Positions 18,206 through 26,779 of a DNA stretch of 64,000 nt are shown here, piece by piece (the first letter of the stretch is position 1; each line of letters begins with the position of its first letter). The position numbers and the translations under genes are program-made. The DNA comes from Echinicola arenosa (GTDB taxonomy: Bacteria > Bacteroidota > Bacteroidia > Cytophagales > Cyclobacteriaceae), in NCBI RefSeq assembly GCF_014841125.1, contig NZ_JACYTQ010000003.1, positions 496,001 through 560,000 of the forward strand, written 5' to 3'. The notes below the pieces were generated by a model that was not told the DNA's origin, made no database searches, and saw nothing but the letters and a program-made list of their open reading frames with translations.

Positions 18206-18571
18206 TTACTTTTTATTTAATAGTCTATCAATAGCCGCAAGAAAATCTCTTGTTTTGAATGGTTTATTGATTGCCTCACTATTTGAAATTTTAGAAAGAT
18301 CAATAGAGTCATCCACTTGAGTGTAAAAATCATTGATTAACAATACTGGAATATTGTATCCTTTCCGAAATTTTTTAACGAGATCTATGCCAGAACTCTT
18401 AAAATCCCAGTTAACAGAAACAATAAGTAAATCAGGCATGAATTCAACTATCTCTGCTTCTACAGCATCTATCCGATTTACTTCCCGAATATCAAATTTG
18501 TGTAGATTTAAAATCTCATGAATGTTGTTTGAAAAATTGGTGTCTTTTTCAACAATAATAACTTTCAACAT
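18206..18571 (-). CDS. Stand-alone receiver-like protein lacking the phospho-accepting Asp
   Basis: The protein has 121 residues and one domain with the response-regulator (CheY-like) pattern: hydrophobic strand VIIVEKD, strand DLLIVSVNWDF, strand IPVLLINDF, and the conserved Lys in INKPF. At the site that normally holds the phosphorylated Asp (as in LILLDINLP) it has Ser (LLIVSVNWD). The acidic pair is reduced to Glu-Lys-Asp. It is therefore probably a pseudo-receiver that works without phosphorylation or binds a partner constitutively. There is no output domain and no histidine kinase beside it. It lies upstream of the metal-efflux cluster on the same strand, 103 bases away, so a link to metal response is possible but unproven. 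Confidence 0.7.
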   Translation of the reverse strand: MLKVIIVEKDTNFSNNIHEILNLHKFDIREVNRIDAVEAEIVEFMPDLLIVSVNWDFKSSGIDLVKKFRKGYNIPVLLINDFYTQVDDSIDLSKISNSEAINKPFKTRDFLAAIDRLLNKK

Positions 18572-19023
18572 ACTTAATTAGGGTGATAAGCTTTTACTTA
18601 ATTTTTAATAAAAACTGACAACAAAGGAGTTTAATAGTGATTAGGGTAATGCAGTATATTTTCAAATCATCAATTAATCACTAAAATATTACTCATTAAA
18701 ACCTTTTTTATTACCAGTCTTTAGTAGCACTTTATAAAGTATATTTGGGTTTAAATAACAAAAATATCAATATGAATTACATTTCAAAACAAATATTCTT
18801 CAGTATAATGTTATCGTGTTAGTCAAAAAATCAGTTTATTAAGTTTTCACAAGTGATTGAATGGGTAACATAAATTTTAACGATAAAACATCTCTATTTC
18901 CTCTTATATTAATTAACTTCATTTGGTTATGTTATTTTTTCATGAAATCAATTCAATTTTATGTTTACAGGTTTTTAATAAATTAACTTACCATTTCAAT
19001 TAAAACTTACGAATAGAATTATT
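18572..19023. other. 452-bp AT-rich non-coding gap
   Basis: No gene of normal size fits here. It holds a promoter-like TATATTTG (18740-18747, + strand) followed by a 16-codon frame at 18772-18822 reading MNYISKQIFFSIMLSC, which resembles the start of a lipoprotein signal peptide. That could be a chance frame, a leader peptide or a remnant. The rest carries the leftward promoter region of the receiver-like gene and the rightward leader of the glycerophosphodiesterase gene. I see no hairpin or tRNA. Confidence 0.5.
18740..18747 (+). promoter_or_regulatory. Possible -7 promoter element (TATATTTG)
   Basis: An exact TAnnTTTG match in non-coding DNA, with a TTTAG about 15 bases upstream as a weak -33. 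It lies 276 bases before the glycerophosphodiesterase start, so it would give a long leader containing the 16-codon frame. Confidence 0.35.
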
Positions 19024-19809
19024 ATGAAAACCTTAACTTTATGCTTGGTACTTATTTCCTGTTTTATGGTGATATCTTGCAGCTCACCTTCTTTCCATAC
19101 CAACAAAGTAATCGCACATCGAGGCGCTTGGAAAGTAGATCAATTACCTCAAAATTCCATCGCTTCTCTCAATAAAGCCATCCAAATTGGATGTGAAGGC
19201 TCAGAGTTTGATGTTTGGATGACCTCAGATGAAGTCCTGGTAGTAAATCATGATGCTGACTTTCAAGGATTACCAATTGAAACCAGCACTTATGCGCAAT
19301 TATTGGAACTCAGCCACGAAAATGGAGAGAAAATATCTACCGTAAAACAATACCTGCAAAAGGGAATGGAGCAAAACACAACTAAATTAATTTTTGAAAT
19401 CAAACCATCAAAAATAAGTGTTGAAAGAAGTAAACTCATTGCTGAAAAATCGGTAAAAACAGTAAAAGAACTTAAGGCCGAAAAATGGGTAGACTACATT
19501 ACCTTTAGTTATGAGGGAGGGTTGAAAGCCATAGAAACAGACCCCAATGCAAATGTGGCCTATCTGAGTGGAGATAAGACCCCAGAAGAATTATCAAAAG
19601 CTGGCTTTTTTGGCTTTGATTATAATATTAATGTATTGAAAAATAATCCTGAATGGATCCAACAAGCTCAGGATTTAGGATTGACGGTCAATTCTTGGAC
19701 AGTCAATAAAGAAGAAGATATGAAGTGGTTATTGGAGCAAAAAGCTGATTTTATCACCACGGATGAACCTGAATTTCTTTTAAAGCTAATTGAAGAAAAT
19801 CAAGAATAG
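19024..19809 (+). CDS. Glycerophosphodiester phosphodiesterase lipoprotein
   Basis: The protein has 261 residues, with a lipoprotein signal (lipobox VISC, Cys near residue 19). The TIM-barrel GDPD signature is present: IAHRGAW with the catalytic His-Arg, EFDVWMTSDEVLVVNHD with the metal-binding Glu/Asp pair and second His, FEIKPSK with the third acidic ligand, and the late TVNSWTVNKEEDMKWLL and ADFITTDEPEFLL. It hydrolyses glycerophosphodiesters to glycerol-3-phosphate and an alcohol, here at the outer membrane facing the periplasm. The segment usually written PENT reads PQNS, so a widely conserved Glu is Gln, which may alter substrate or rate. It is monocistronic and faces the mocA-like gene across a hairpin. 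Confidence 0.9.
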   Translation: MKTLTLCLVLISCFMVISCSSPSFHTNKVIAHRGAWKVDQLPQNSIASLNKAIQIGCEGSEFDVWMTSDEVLVVNHDADFQGLPIETSTYAQLLELSHENGEKISTVKQYLQKGMEQNTTKLIFEIKPSKISVERSKLIAEKSVKTVKELKAEKWVDYITFSYEGGLKAIETDPNANVAYLSGDKTPEELSKAGFFGFDYNINVLKNNPEWIQQAQDLGLTVNSWTVNKEEDMKWLLEQKADFITTDEPEFLLKLIEENQE

Positions 19810-19819
19810 TCAATGGATT

Positions 19820-19850
19820 ATCAAGGAGACTTCTTATACGTCTCCTTGAT
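19820..19850. terminator. Bidirectional hairpin between convergent genes
   Basis: ATCAAGGAGAC at 19820-19830 pairs with GTCTCCTTGAT at 19840-19850 (11-bp arms, 9-base loop). It lies 10 bases after the glycerophosphodiesterase stop and contains the stop codon of the convergent mocA-like gene. The poly-U tract is weak (CTTTTGAT follows on the + strand). Confidence 0.6.
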
Positions 19851-20432
19851 CTTTTGATATTCCTCCAAAGTATCAATATCTGTTTTCCCATCTTCAAAAG
19901 AAACAGATACAGTATTAGTGATATGATTCAATATCACTTTTTTACCTCCTTTATCTCCTTTAAGTTCCAATAACTCTGGAAAAAGCTTTTGATCAAAAAT
20001 GGCAGGAACGCCCAATCCCGCATTGTATTGACTCGCCACTATTGAGGTGTCGCTGTTTTGCCACTTTGATAAAAGATCAAAAAGGTGCTTGGAGGAAAGA
20101 AATGGTTGATCGCAAACCATTATCAGGACACCATCCAAATTATTGCACAAACCTAAGGCTGATTGAAGCCCATATTTAATGGAAGAGCCCATTCCTTGTT
20201 TATAGTGTATATTAATAGCTGTGGAGACATTTAGACCCTCTAGTTCCTTCTCAACTTGATCAGCATAATGTCCCAAAACAATTACAACATCCTTTGGACT
20301 AACTGAAATAGCTATATTAGCAGCTTTCTGGATCAAGCTTTGGCCATTAAGCTGGAGCAGTTGTTTGGCTTCGCCTAAACGCTTTGATAAACCTGCTGCC
20401 AGAATAATGATGGAAAATGTCTTTTGCCCCAC
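19821..20432 (-). CDS. MocA-like molybdenum cofactor nucleotidyltransferase
   Basis: The protein has 203 residues. The nucleotidyltransferase signature LAAGLSKRLGEAKQLL is at residues 12-27 and the metal-binding MVCDQPFL near 105. It resembles MocA, which transfers CMP to molybdopterin for xanthine-dehydrogenase-type enzymes, rather than MobA; CTP specificity is an inference from context. It is the last of five leftward genes of the molybdenum hydroxylase operon, 6 bases after xdhC, and would supply the cytosine dinucleotide form of the cofactor to the hydroxylase encoded upstream. Its 3' end forms half of a hairpin shared with the convergent gene. Confidence 0.85.
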   Translation of the reverse strand: MGQKTFSIIILAAGLSKRLGEAKQLLQLNGQSLIQKAANIAISVSPKDVVIVLGHYADQVEKELEGLNVSTAINIHYKQGMGSSIKYGLQSALGLCNNLDGVLIMVCDQPFLSSKHLFDLLSKWQNSDTSIVASQYNAGLGVPAIFDQKLFPELLELKGDKGGKKVILNHITNTVSVSFEDGKTDIDTLEEYQKIKETYKKSP

Positions 20433-20438
20433 TTCTGC

Positions 20439-21578
20439 TTAGTTATTTTTTATTAGTTCCTCCAATGAGATATTATTTCTTTCAGGGTGGATACTATCTT
20501 TGAATTTATGGAGAAAAGTGCCAGTTCTATTTGAAAAAACAGCTTTTATCTCTGAAATAATAGCAAGGGCAATTTCTTCCGCTGTTTCTGCCCCGACATC
20601 CAAACCTACAGGACTGTACATAGGGAAAGTCAATAATGAACCTTTTTCAGACTTCATTTCCTTCTTAATACTCTCCCATTTTTTTCTTGGTCCTAACATT
20701 CCCACATACTTGGGTTTTAATTGAACCAACCTTTTAACCAAAGCTCTATCATAGTTATAATTATGTGTCATTAAAAGAACAGCAGTTCTTGGATCCAACT
20801 GCACTTGATCAAGAACTTTTTCAGGTTGCCCTATGATCACCTGACAATTAGGAAAGCGATGATGGTCCGCATAACTTGGTCTTCCATCCAGTAAGATCAT
20901 CTCCCATCCCAAAATTTCGGCCATCTCTACCAATGGAATAATGTCATTGCCAGCACCAGCTATAACCAATCTAATTGGAGCAGGTAAATATTGCATAAAA
21001 GCCGTTAGCTCTTTGCCCTGATATTCTAAATTCCTGAAGCTTGATCTTTGATTGGAAAGTACATCACTTATGCTTTTAGATAGATCAATATTAAATCTTT
21101 CTCTATTTTCAATTTGTCCTTCAACAGCATAAATAATTGTACCTTGATGAACAGATCTTGGCTGGTTTAAGTCAAAAATTGTAACCAATACTGCAGCTTC
21201 TCTTTGAAGGGTTGCCTGTTCTAAAATGCGAATGGGATTCATTGGATCGTTTTGATCTATGGGTTCTATCAGTACCCTAATGATTCCTTCACATCCCAGC
21301 CCAACACCAATTATAGCATCATACTCATCTGATGTATCATAAGTTTGCGTCAAAGGCTTTCCTTGCATCATTACCATCAAGGCTTTTCTCAAGGCATCAC
21401 CCTCCAAACATCCACCACTGATCGCCCCAGTCAGCTTTCCATCATCCGCGACCAACATTCTGGCTCCGGGTCCGCGATAGGAAGAACCTTCCACGTGAAC
21501 GACAGTGGCCAAAGCAGCAGATTTACCATCCTTTTTAGCACTATTATAAGCCGATATAATGGATTTTATCTCCTTCAT
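20439..21578 (-). CDS. XdhC/CoxI-family molybdenum cofactor maturation protein
   Basis: The protein has 379 residues. The N-terminal XdhC_CoxI domain shows ALATVVHVEGSSYRGPGARM and SGGCLEGDAL. The C-terminal Rossmann domain shows VIAGAGNDIIPLVEMAEILGW and later MTHNYNYDRALVKRL and VGMLGPRKKW. XdhC binds the molybdenum cofactor, promotes its sulfuration and delivers it to the hydroxylase apoenzyme. It starts one base after the cysteine desulfurase stop, which matches the known partnership of XdhC with a NifS-type sulfur donor. It is cytoplasmic, with full family length. Confidence 0.9.
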   Translation of the reverse strand: MKEIKSIISAYNSAKKDGKSAALATVVHVEGSSYRGPGARMLVADDGKLTGAISGGCLEGDALRKALMVMMQGKPLTQTYDTSDEYDAIIGVGLGCEGIIRVLIEPIDQNDPMNPIRILEQATLQREAAVLVTIFDLNQPRSVHQGTIIYAVEGQIENRERFNIDLSKSISDVLSNQRSSFRNLEYQGKELTAFMQYLPAPIRLVIAGAGNDIIPLVEMAEILGWEMILLDGRPSYADHHRFPNCQVIIGQPEKVLDQVQLDPRTAVLLMTHNYNYDRALVKRLVQLKPKYVGMLGPRKKWESIKKEMKSEKGSLLTFPMYSPVGLDVGAETAEEIALAIISEIKAVFSNRTGTFLHKFKDSIHPERNNISLEELIKNN

Positions 21579-21579
21579 T

Positions 21580-22734
21580 TCACACGATATTCATTTTCAG
21601 ATCCAATACCGTATCCCGAATTACCTTCAAAGCGGTCTCCACTTCTTCTTTGGTTGTAAATCTTCCTAAACTGAACCGAATAGCGTTTAAGGCATCCTCA
21701 TCAGACATACCAATTGCCTTAAGCACATGGGAAGGTCGATGAATGATGGATGAGCAAGCACTTCCCCTACTCACTGCCATGTATTTGCTAAGGTTAAGTA
21801 TTAGCCTTTCTCCCTCAACTCCGCTAAAACTAACATTACTGACGTTGGGAAGTCTATTTCCATTAAAAGCTTGAATAATCACCCCTGACAACTCCCCAAG
21901 TTTTAATTCAAAATAATCACGCAGAGAGCTTAACTGTTCAAATTCTACCTCCATATAGTGATAGCATAAGGCCGCAGCTTTTCCGAATCCCACTATGCCA
22001 GGGACATTCATCGTCCCACTTCTGAAGCTTCCCTCCTGTTTTCCTCCATGAAGGAATGGACCAAGCTTAGATTTCAAATCTGAATTGGCAATATATAATC
22101 CTCCAATACCTTTTGGGCCGTACATCTTATGGGCAGAAAAAGCCATATATGCTATCGGTGAAGAGGAAAGATCCATGGGAATTTTACCCACTGCCTGTGT
22201 ACCATCACAAATCAGGTCAATATTATATTTGACAGTTATTTCTCCTATTTTATCTATAGGAAGAATCGTACCAATTTCATTATTGGCATACATGCAAACG
22301 AAACCAAGTGTATTGTCTTGGATGCTACTTTCCAAATCATCCAACAAAATCTGGCCATTTTGGTCCACTTCCAAAAAGGTAAGCTCAGCACCCTGCTCTT
22401 GTAAATAGGCCATTGTATCCAAAACTGCACTATGCTCTATTTTGGTTGTAATAAAATGACCTTTACGTCCATTATTATGAAACAATCCTTTCAATACCCA
22501 GTTGATCGATTCGGTCGCCCCACTTGTAAAGATCAAATCCTTTGGTTTACAATTGATCAGAGTGGCTAACTGTTGTCTGGCAACTTCCACGGCCTCTTTG
22601 CTCTCCCACCCCAATAAATGATCATTACTCGATGGATTACCAAAATGATGGGAAAAGTAAGGCATCATCACTTTGACCACCTCAGGATCACAAGGGGTAG
22701 TTGCACAATAATCCAAATAAATTGGTCTCTTCAT
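21580..22734 (-). CDS. Cysteine desulfurase (NifS/IscS-like), PLP-dependent
   Basis: The protein has 384 residues from the ATG reading MKRPIYLDYCATTPCD. An in-frame TTG five codons upstream is weaker. The PLP lysine is in SAHKMYGPKG and the active-site cysteine in SRGSACSS. The enzyme removes sulfur from cysteine as a protein persulfide. Its place between the hydroxylase large subunit and xdhC suggests it makes the terminal sulfido ligand of the molybdenum cofactor, or iron-sulfur clusters for the small subunit, rather than serving as the housekeeping IscS. No iscU, iscA or suf gene is near. Normal family length with all key residues. Confidence 0.9.
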   Translation of the reverse strand: MKRPIYLDYCATTPCDPEVVKVMMPYFSHHFGNPSSNDHLLGWESKEAVEVARQQLATLINCKPKDLIFTSGATESINWVLKGLFHNNGRKGHFITTKIEHSAVLDTMAYLQEQGAELTFLEVDQNGQILLDDLESSIQDNTLGFVCMYANNEIGTILPIDKIGEITVKYNIDLICDGTQAVGKIPMDLSSSPIAYMAFSAHKMYGPKGIGGLYIANSDLKSKLGPFLHGGKQEGSFRSGTMNVPGIVGFGKAAALCYHYMEVEFEQLSSLRDYFELKLGELSGVIIQAFNGNRLPNVSNVSFSGVEGERLILNLSKYMAVSRGSACSSIIHRPSHVLKAIGMSDEDALNAIRFSLGRFTTKEEVETALKVIRDTVLDLKMNIV

Positions 22735-22777
22735 TGAGATATTAGTCAATATTCAACAAAATTGAACTTAGTTTGAA

Positions 22778-24913
22778 TCAAACGAAAATGTCACTCTTTA
22801 TAAATGGCTGAGCGGTCAACCTAACATTAATAGCCGCAAAAACAGCATTTGCCAATGCGGCTCCTGCAGGTGGTAAACCAGGTTCCCCAAGCCCCATAGG
22901 ACTCTCATCACTTTGAATAAAATGAACTTCGATTTCTGGGACTTCTTTCATTTTAATCAACCTATATTGATCAAAATTTAATTGGTCAGCTTTGCCATTG
23001 GTAAGTGTAATTTCGCCATATAAGGCATGTCCCAATCCATCAATAATCCCACCCTCAACCTGTGTTTCTGCACCACTTTTATTAATCACTATCCCACAAT
23101 CCACCGCACAATACACTTTCTTTATTTTGAGCTTTCCATCATTCATTTTTTCTAATTCTACCACTTCAGCAACATAGGAGCCAAAGGAAAAATGAGCAGC
23201 CAAACCTTGATATATTCCGTCCGGTTTTACTTTGTTCCATCCTGCCATGTCAGCTACTTTCTTCAGCACATTCGCATATCGCTCAGTATCATAATCAACT
23301 TTTCCTACAGGATTATCCTCTGCCTGCTTGAGTAGTTCCAGCCGAAATGTAAGCGGATCCTTTCCGGTTCTATTGGCTATTTCATCAACAAAAGACTCCT
23401 CAGTAAAGGCTATAAAATTATGATTGGGTGCTCTCCAAGGCCCTGTTGTGACAGGTGTTTCGTATAACCTAGAATCTACCCTAAAGTTTTCCACTGCCCC
23501 TGCTGGGAAATTATCCTGGCGGGAAAGATTACCAGAACAACCAATTGAATCATGATGCCAAGCGATTAAATTATGGTCCGCATCTAATGCAGCTTTGTAT
23601 CTGTAATAGCCCATTGGACGGTAAAATCCTCCTCCCATATCATCCTCTCTGGTCCAGATCACATTTACTGGAACCTGAGCAAGCTTGGAGACCATGGCTG
23701 CCTCTTCTACAAAATCAGACATTAATCGCCTACCGAAACCTCCTCCCATTCGGGTTAATCCCAACTGGATTTTTTCTTCCGGAATTCCAATCTGCTCAGC
23801 TACTCTTTTTCTTGTTCTTTCTGGTGTTTGAATGGGTCCATATAGTTCAGCACTATCTGTTTTCACATCTGCAAAGAAATTCATCGGCTCCAAGGTATTA
23901 TGGGGAAGAAATGGTGCTTCAAAATCAAGGCTAATGATTTCTTCAACTCCCTCAAAAGCAGTATCTATATTTCCATCATTCCGTTTTGGATCCTGATTTG
24001 ACTTGGTCTCCAGCGCTTTCTTAAAATTAGTAAGATAATCTTTTGTACTGTCAAAGCTTTCATTGCCTGTCCATTCAATCTTCAAAGCTTTGACACCCTG
24101 CATGGCAGCCCAGGTATTATTGGCGAGTACTGCGATTTTATGATCAAAGTCGATTACTTTCTCCACCCCAGAGACTTTTAGACTTTCTGTCGAATCATAA
24201 GAAACTAGTTCCTGACCAAAAGCAGGTGGCCGAGAAATACATACATATTTCATTCCCTCTCGCTTCGTATCAATCCCGTACAATTGTTTACCTGTAACAA
24301 TTGCATCATTATCTACATTAGCAATTCGCTTCCCTAATAGTTTGTATGTCCCTGGTGATTTTAGAGGCACATCTTCAGGAACTTTTTGTGCAACAGCTGA
24401 ATTAACCAAATCACCATATTTGAATTGTTTGTCACTATCCTTATGATAAACCGATCCGGCTGATGTATAGCATGAAGAAGACTCAACGCCCCATGCTGCA
24501 GCAGCTGCATTGATCAACATTACCCTTGCAGTTGCCCCTGCTTTTCTAAAAGAATCCCAGCTTGACCTAATAGAACCACTTCCTCCAGCTACCTGCCTGC
24601 TATACTTTTCTGTATCCAAACCCGCTTGTTCTATTTTTACGTTTTTCCAATCTACATCCAGCTCTTCAGCAACAATCATAGGAAGTGATGTTTTTACCCC
24701 TTGTCCTATTTCAGGATTGGGAGACATTAAGGTGACCATTCCTGAAGAATCTATCTTGACAAATGCATTGAAATCTACCTGCTCATGAATCACTCCCTCT
24801 CCTGATGAGTTATTACAGGCTCCCAACCAACTAAATCCCAATAGCATTCCTCCTCCAGAAGCCAAGCTTACTTTCATAAAGCCTCTACGGTTCATAACTC
24901 CTAACTCCTTCAT
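22778..24913 (-). CDS. Molybdopterin-binding (large) subunit of an isoquinoline/aldehyde-type oxidoreductase, Tat-exported
   Basis: The protein has 711 residues. A Tat signal begins at MNRRGFMKVSLASGGG and ends near LGAC, so it is probably exported folded. Xanthine-dehydrogenase-family cofactor motifs are visible: RMGGGFGRRLMSDF, TGPWRAPNHNF, and near the end GLGEPGLPPAGAALANA, whose Glu is the catalytic base. The two-part organisation with a separate small 2Fe-2S subunit and no FAD subunit matches IorAB-type enzymes, which usually pass electrons to a cytochrome or the quinone pool. The substrate could be an aldehyde or N-heterocycle and is not readable. It overlaps the small-subunit gene by ATGA. 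The short N-terminal part before the Tat motif may belong to a later start. Confidence 0.88.
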   Translation of the reverse strand: MKELGVMNRRGFMKVSLASGGGMLLGFSWLGACNNSSGEGVIHEQVDFNAFVKIDSSGMVTLMSPNPEIGQGVKTSLPMIVAEELDVDWKNVKIEQAGLDTEKYSRQVAGGSGSIRSSWDSFRKAGATARVMLINAAAAAWGVESSSCYTSAGSVYHKDSDKQFKYGDLVNSAVAQKVPEDVPLKSPGTYKLLGKRIANVDNDAIVTGKQLYGIDTKREGMKYVCISRPPAFGQELVSYDSTESLKVSGVEKVIDFDHKIAVLANNTWAAMQGVKALKIEWTGNESFDSTKDYLTNFKKALETKSNQDPKRNDGNIDTAFEGVEEIISLDFEAPFLPHNTLEPMNFFADVKTDSAELYGPIQTPERTRKRVAEQIGIPEEKIQLGLTRMGGGFGRRLMSDFVEEAAMVSKLAQVPVNVIWTREDDMGGGFYRPMGYYRYKAALDADHNLIAWHHDSIGCSGNLSRQDNFPAGAVENFRVDSRLYETPVTTGPWRAPNHNFIAFTEESFVDEIANRTGKDPLTFRLELLKQAEDNPVGKVDYDTERYANVLKKVADMAGWNKVKPDGIYQGLAAHFSFGSYVAEVVELEKMNDGKLKIKKVYCAVDCGIVINKSGAETQVEGGIIDGLGHALYGEITLTNGKADQLNFDQYRLIKMKEVPEIEVHFIQSDESPMGLGEPGLPPAGAALANAVFAAINVRLTAQPFIKSDIFV

Positions 24914-25371
24914 GACTTACCTCCTTCAGCAGCCAATTTGATGGCCGATTTGATACGATTATACGTTCCACATCGACAAACATTGGTCATCCCTCTATGG
25001 ATATCCTCATCCGAGGGATTGGGCTTTTTATTTATTAGGTCAACAGCGGCCATGATTTGGCCGGCCTGACAATAGCCACATTGGGGCACATCCATTTCCT
25101 TCCAGGCCACTTGTGTGGGATGACTTCCATCATCAGAAAGTCCTTCTATCGTGGTAATTTTAGCATCACCTACATTCGAAATCGGCAATACACATGAGCG
25201 CATCGCTTTTCCATCAAAATGAATCGTACAAGCCCCACATTGGGCTATTCCACATCCATATTTGGTACCTGTGAGGCCAATGATATCCCTGATTACCCAC
25301 AAAAGTGGCATTTGGGGATCAACATCAACGTCATATTTCTTTTGGTTGATTGTCAGATTAAATTGGGACAT
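24910..25371 (-). CDS. (2Fe-2S)-binding small subunit of the molybdenum hydroxylase
   Basis: The protein has 153 residues from the ATG reading MSQFNLTINQKKYDV; upstream in-frame ATGs would add an unrelated tail of 26 residues, so I reject them. A plant-type ferredoxin domain carries CGCGIAQCGACTIH and the fourth Cys in RSC. The all-helical second cluster domain carries CGYCQAGQI and CRCGTYNRI. Length and all eight Cys fit IorA-type subunits. It conducts electrons from the molybdenum site. It lacks a signal peptide, so it is probably co-exported with the Tat-bearing large subunit. It is the first gene of the operon. Confidence 0.92.
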   Translation of the reverse strand: MSQFNLTINQKKYDVDVDPQMPLLWVIRDIIGLTGTKYGCGIAQCGACTIHFDGKAMRSCVLPISNVGDAKITTIEGLSDDGSHPTQVAWKEMDVPQCGYCQAGQIMAAVDLINKKPNPSDEDIHRGMTNVCRCGTYNRIKSAIKLAAEGGKS

Positions 25372-25512
25372 TTTATTTGATTTTAGGTTAGTGACGAGAT
25401 CAAAACTCATAGCATTGCTTGTGTTGTCTACATTCAATTTACCAATCAAATTTTAAAAAAGATAGCCGGATGAATTTATTTCTATGAACGGCATATCTAA
25501 GCCCAATATGGA

Positions 25513-26652
25513 TTAAAAAGCCTCTCCAATATAAATATAAAAACCATGACCTTCTTGGGTAAAAGCAGCATCCAGTCTGGTATAAATATCCTTATTGGGA
25601 AATAGCAGGAAGCGGATACCAGCACCAGCAGACCACACCATTTTATCCAAAGATAAATTACTGAAATCGGAAAATACAGTTCCAGTGCCGGCAAACATTG
25701 CTGCTCCAAAACGATTGGAAAAACCTAAGGGCAAAGGTAAAAACCTAAGCTCTACTTGTGAGGAAATGTAATTTTTATCCCTAAATCTTCCATAATAATA
25801 GCCCCTCATCATACTCTCACCGCCAAGAGCACTCATCATATTGAAAGGGACATCTCCTGTATTGAACTGTCCAAAAAGTTGAGCTGCAAAAACATTGTCC
25901 TTGCCTACTGGACGATAAATTCTATTATCTGAAACTATCGTTCCAAACTCATAAGTAGCTTCCCAAAACGGTGCGTATTTTAGATAAGCTAACTCAGAGA
26001 ACAAACCATTTCGAACATTGAGCACATTATGACGGTTATCATAAACAAAGCCAAGACCTAATCCTAAATTCGTTGATCCCTCACTCCCGATCGGCATTTC
26101 AATGCTCGCTCCTTCTTCCTTGGGATGAAATTCCACCGAACCAAAACGGTTCAAGTCAAGTTCCATCCCTACATAAAAGTCTTTCTTTAGTTTCCTCAGC
26201 ACCCTCTCTTTAATGAGCACTTGCCGAGAATCCACTAAAGCCAAGTATTCTTCAGGTGTATCCGGTCCCAATCCATAGTAATACATCGGAAACCTTTGGA
26301 ACCTCAAACGTCCCAAGAAAAACCAATCCTCTTTATCGGAATAAACTGCATGATCAAACCAAAATCCATATTGCCCTTCCAAAGTAACAAAAGTAAACCC
26401 ATTGATTTCACTCAAGCGATTCGCTGTATCTTTTTTGGCGTAGTAAACATATAAGGAGCTCAGTCCAATTTCCCAACTTGTCTCTGGCGCATAGGCCAAG
26501 GTAGGGTAAACAAAAAACTGGGGTTCGGAAACATCACTGGAATCATTGATAATGCTATTCCAATATCGCTTTATAAAGCTTTGTTTTTGTGCCTCAGCTA
26601 AGGTGTAACTCAGTAGCCACACCATAAAAGACAAAAATATATTTTTCCTCAT
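25513..26652 (-). CDS. BamA/TamA-family (surface antigen) outer-membrane barrel without POTRA domains
   Basis: The protein has 379 residues from ATG (MRKNIFLSFMVW), with a signal peptide to about AEAQ. The mature part consists of alternating beta strands with the surface-antigen pattern (LGLGFVYDNRHNVLNVRNG, MMRGYYYGRFRDKNYISSQVEL, KMVWSAGAGIRFLLFP) and ends in Phe, the usual barrel-assembly signal. No POTRA domains are present, unlike true BamA. It may be a small outer-membrane channel or a substrate-secreting partner. It is isolated between the molybdenum operon and an acyl-CoA dehydrogenase gene. The function is not deducible. Confidence 0.75.
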   Translation of the reverse strand: MRKNIFLSFMVWLLSYTLAEAQKQSFIKRYWNSIINDSSDVSEPQFFVYPTLAYAPETSWEIGLSSLYVYYAKKDTANRLSEINGFTFVTLEGQYGFWFDHAVYSDKEDWFFLGRLRFQRFPMYYYGLGPDTPEEYLALVDSRQVLIKERVLRKLKKDFYVGMELDLNRFGSVEFHPKEEGASIEMPIGSEGSTNLGLGLGFVYDNRHNVLNVRNGLFSELAYLKYAPFWEATYEFGTIVSDNRIYRPVGKDNVFAAQLFGQFNTGDVPFNMMSALGGESMMRGYYYGRFRDKNYISSQVELRFLPLPLGFSNRFGAAMFAGTGTVFSDFSNLSLDKMVWSAGAGIRFLLFPNKDIYTRLDAAFTQEGHGFYIYIGEAF

Positions 26653-26779
26653 GAACAATCTGCTAAAGATTCTAGATTAGCTTTATAACGCTAATACTTT
26701 AAGATGGTTGGCAAATTATCAAAATAGAAGAAAAATAATGCTTAAATGACATTATAATTACATGAGAGTTGTAATATAA

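Noticed and set aside
25372-25449. Longer N-terminus for the 2Fe-2S subunit
   Set aside because: The extra 26 residues do not resemble a signal or a domain; the family begins close to MSQFNLTIN.
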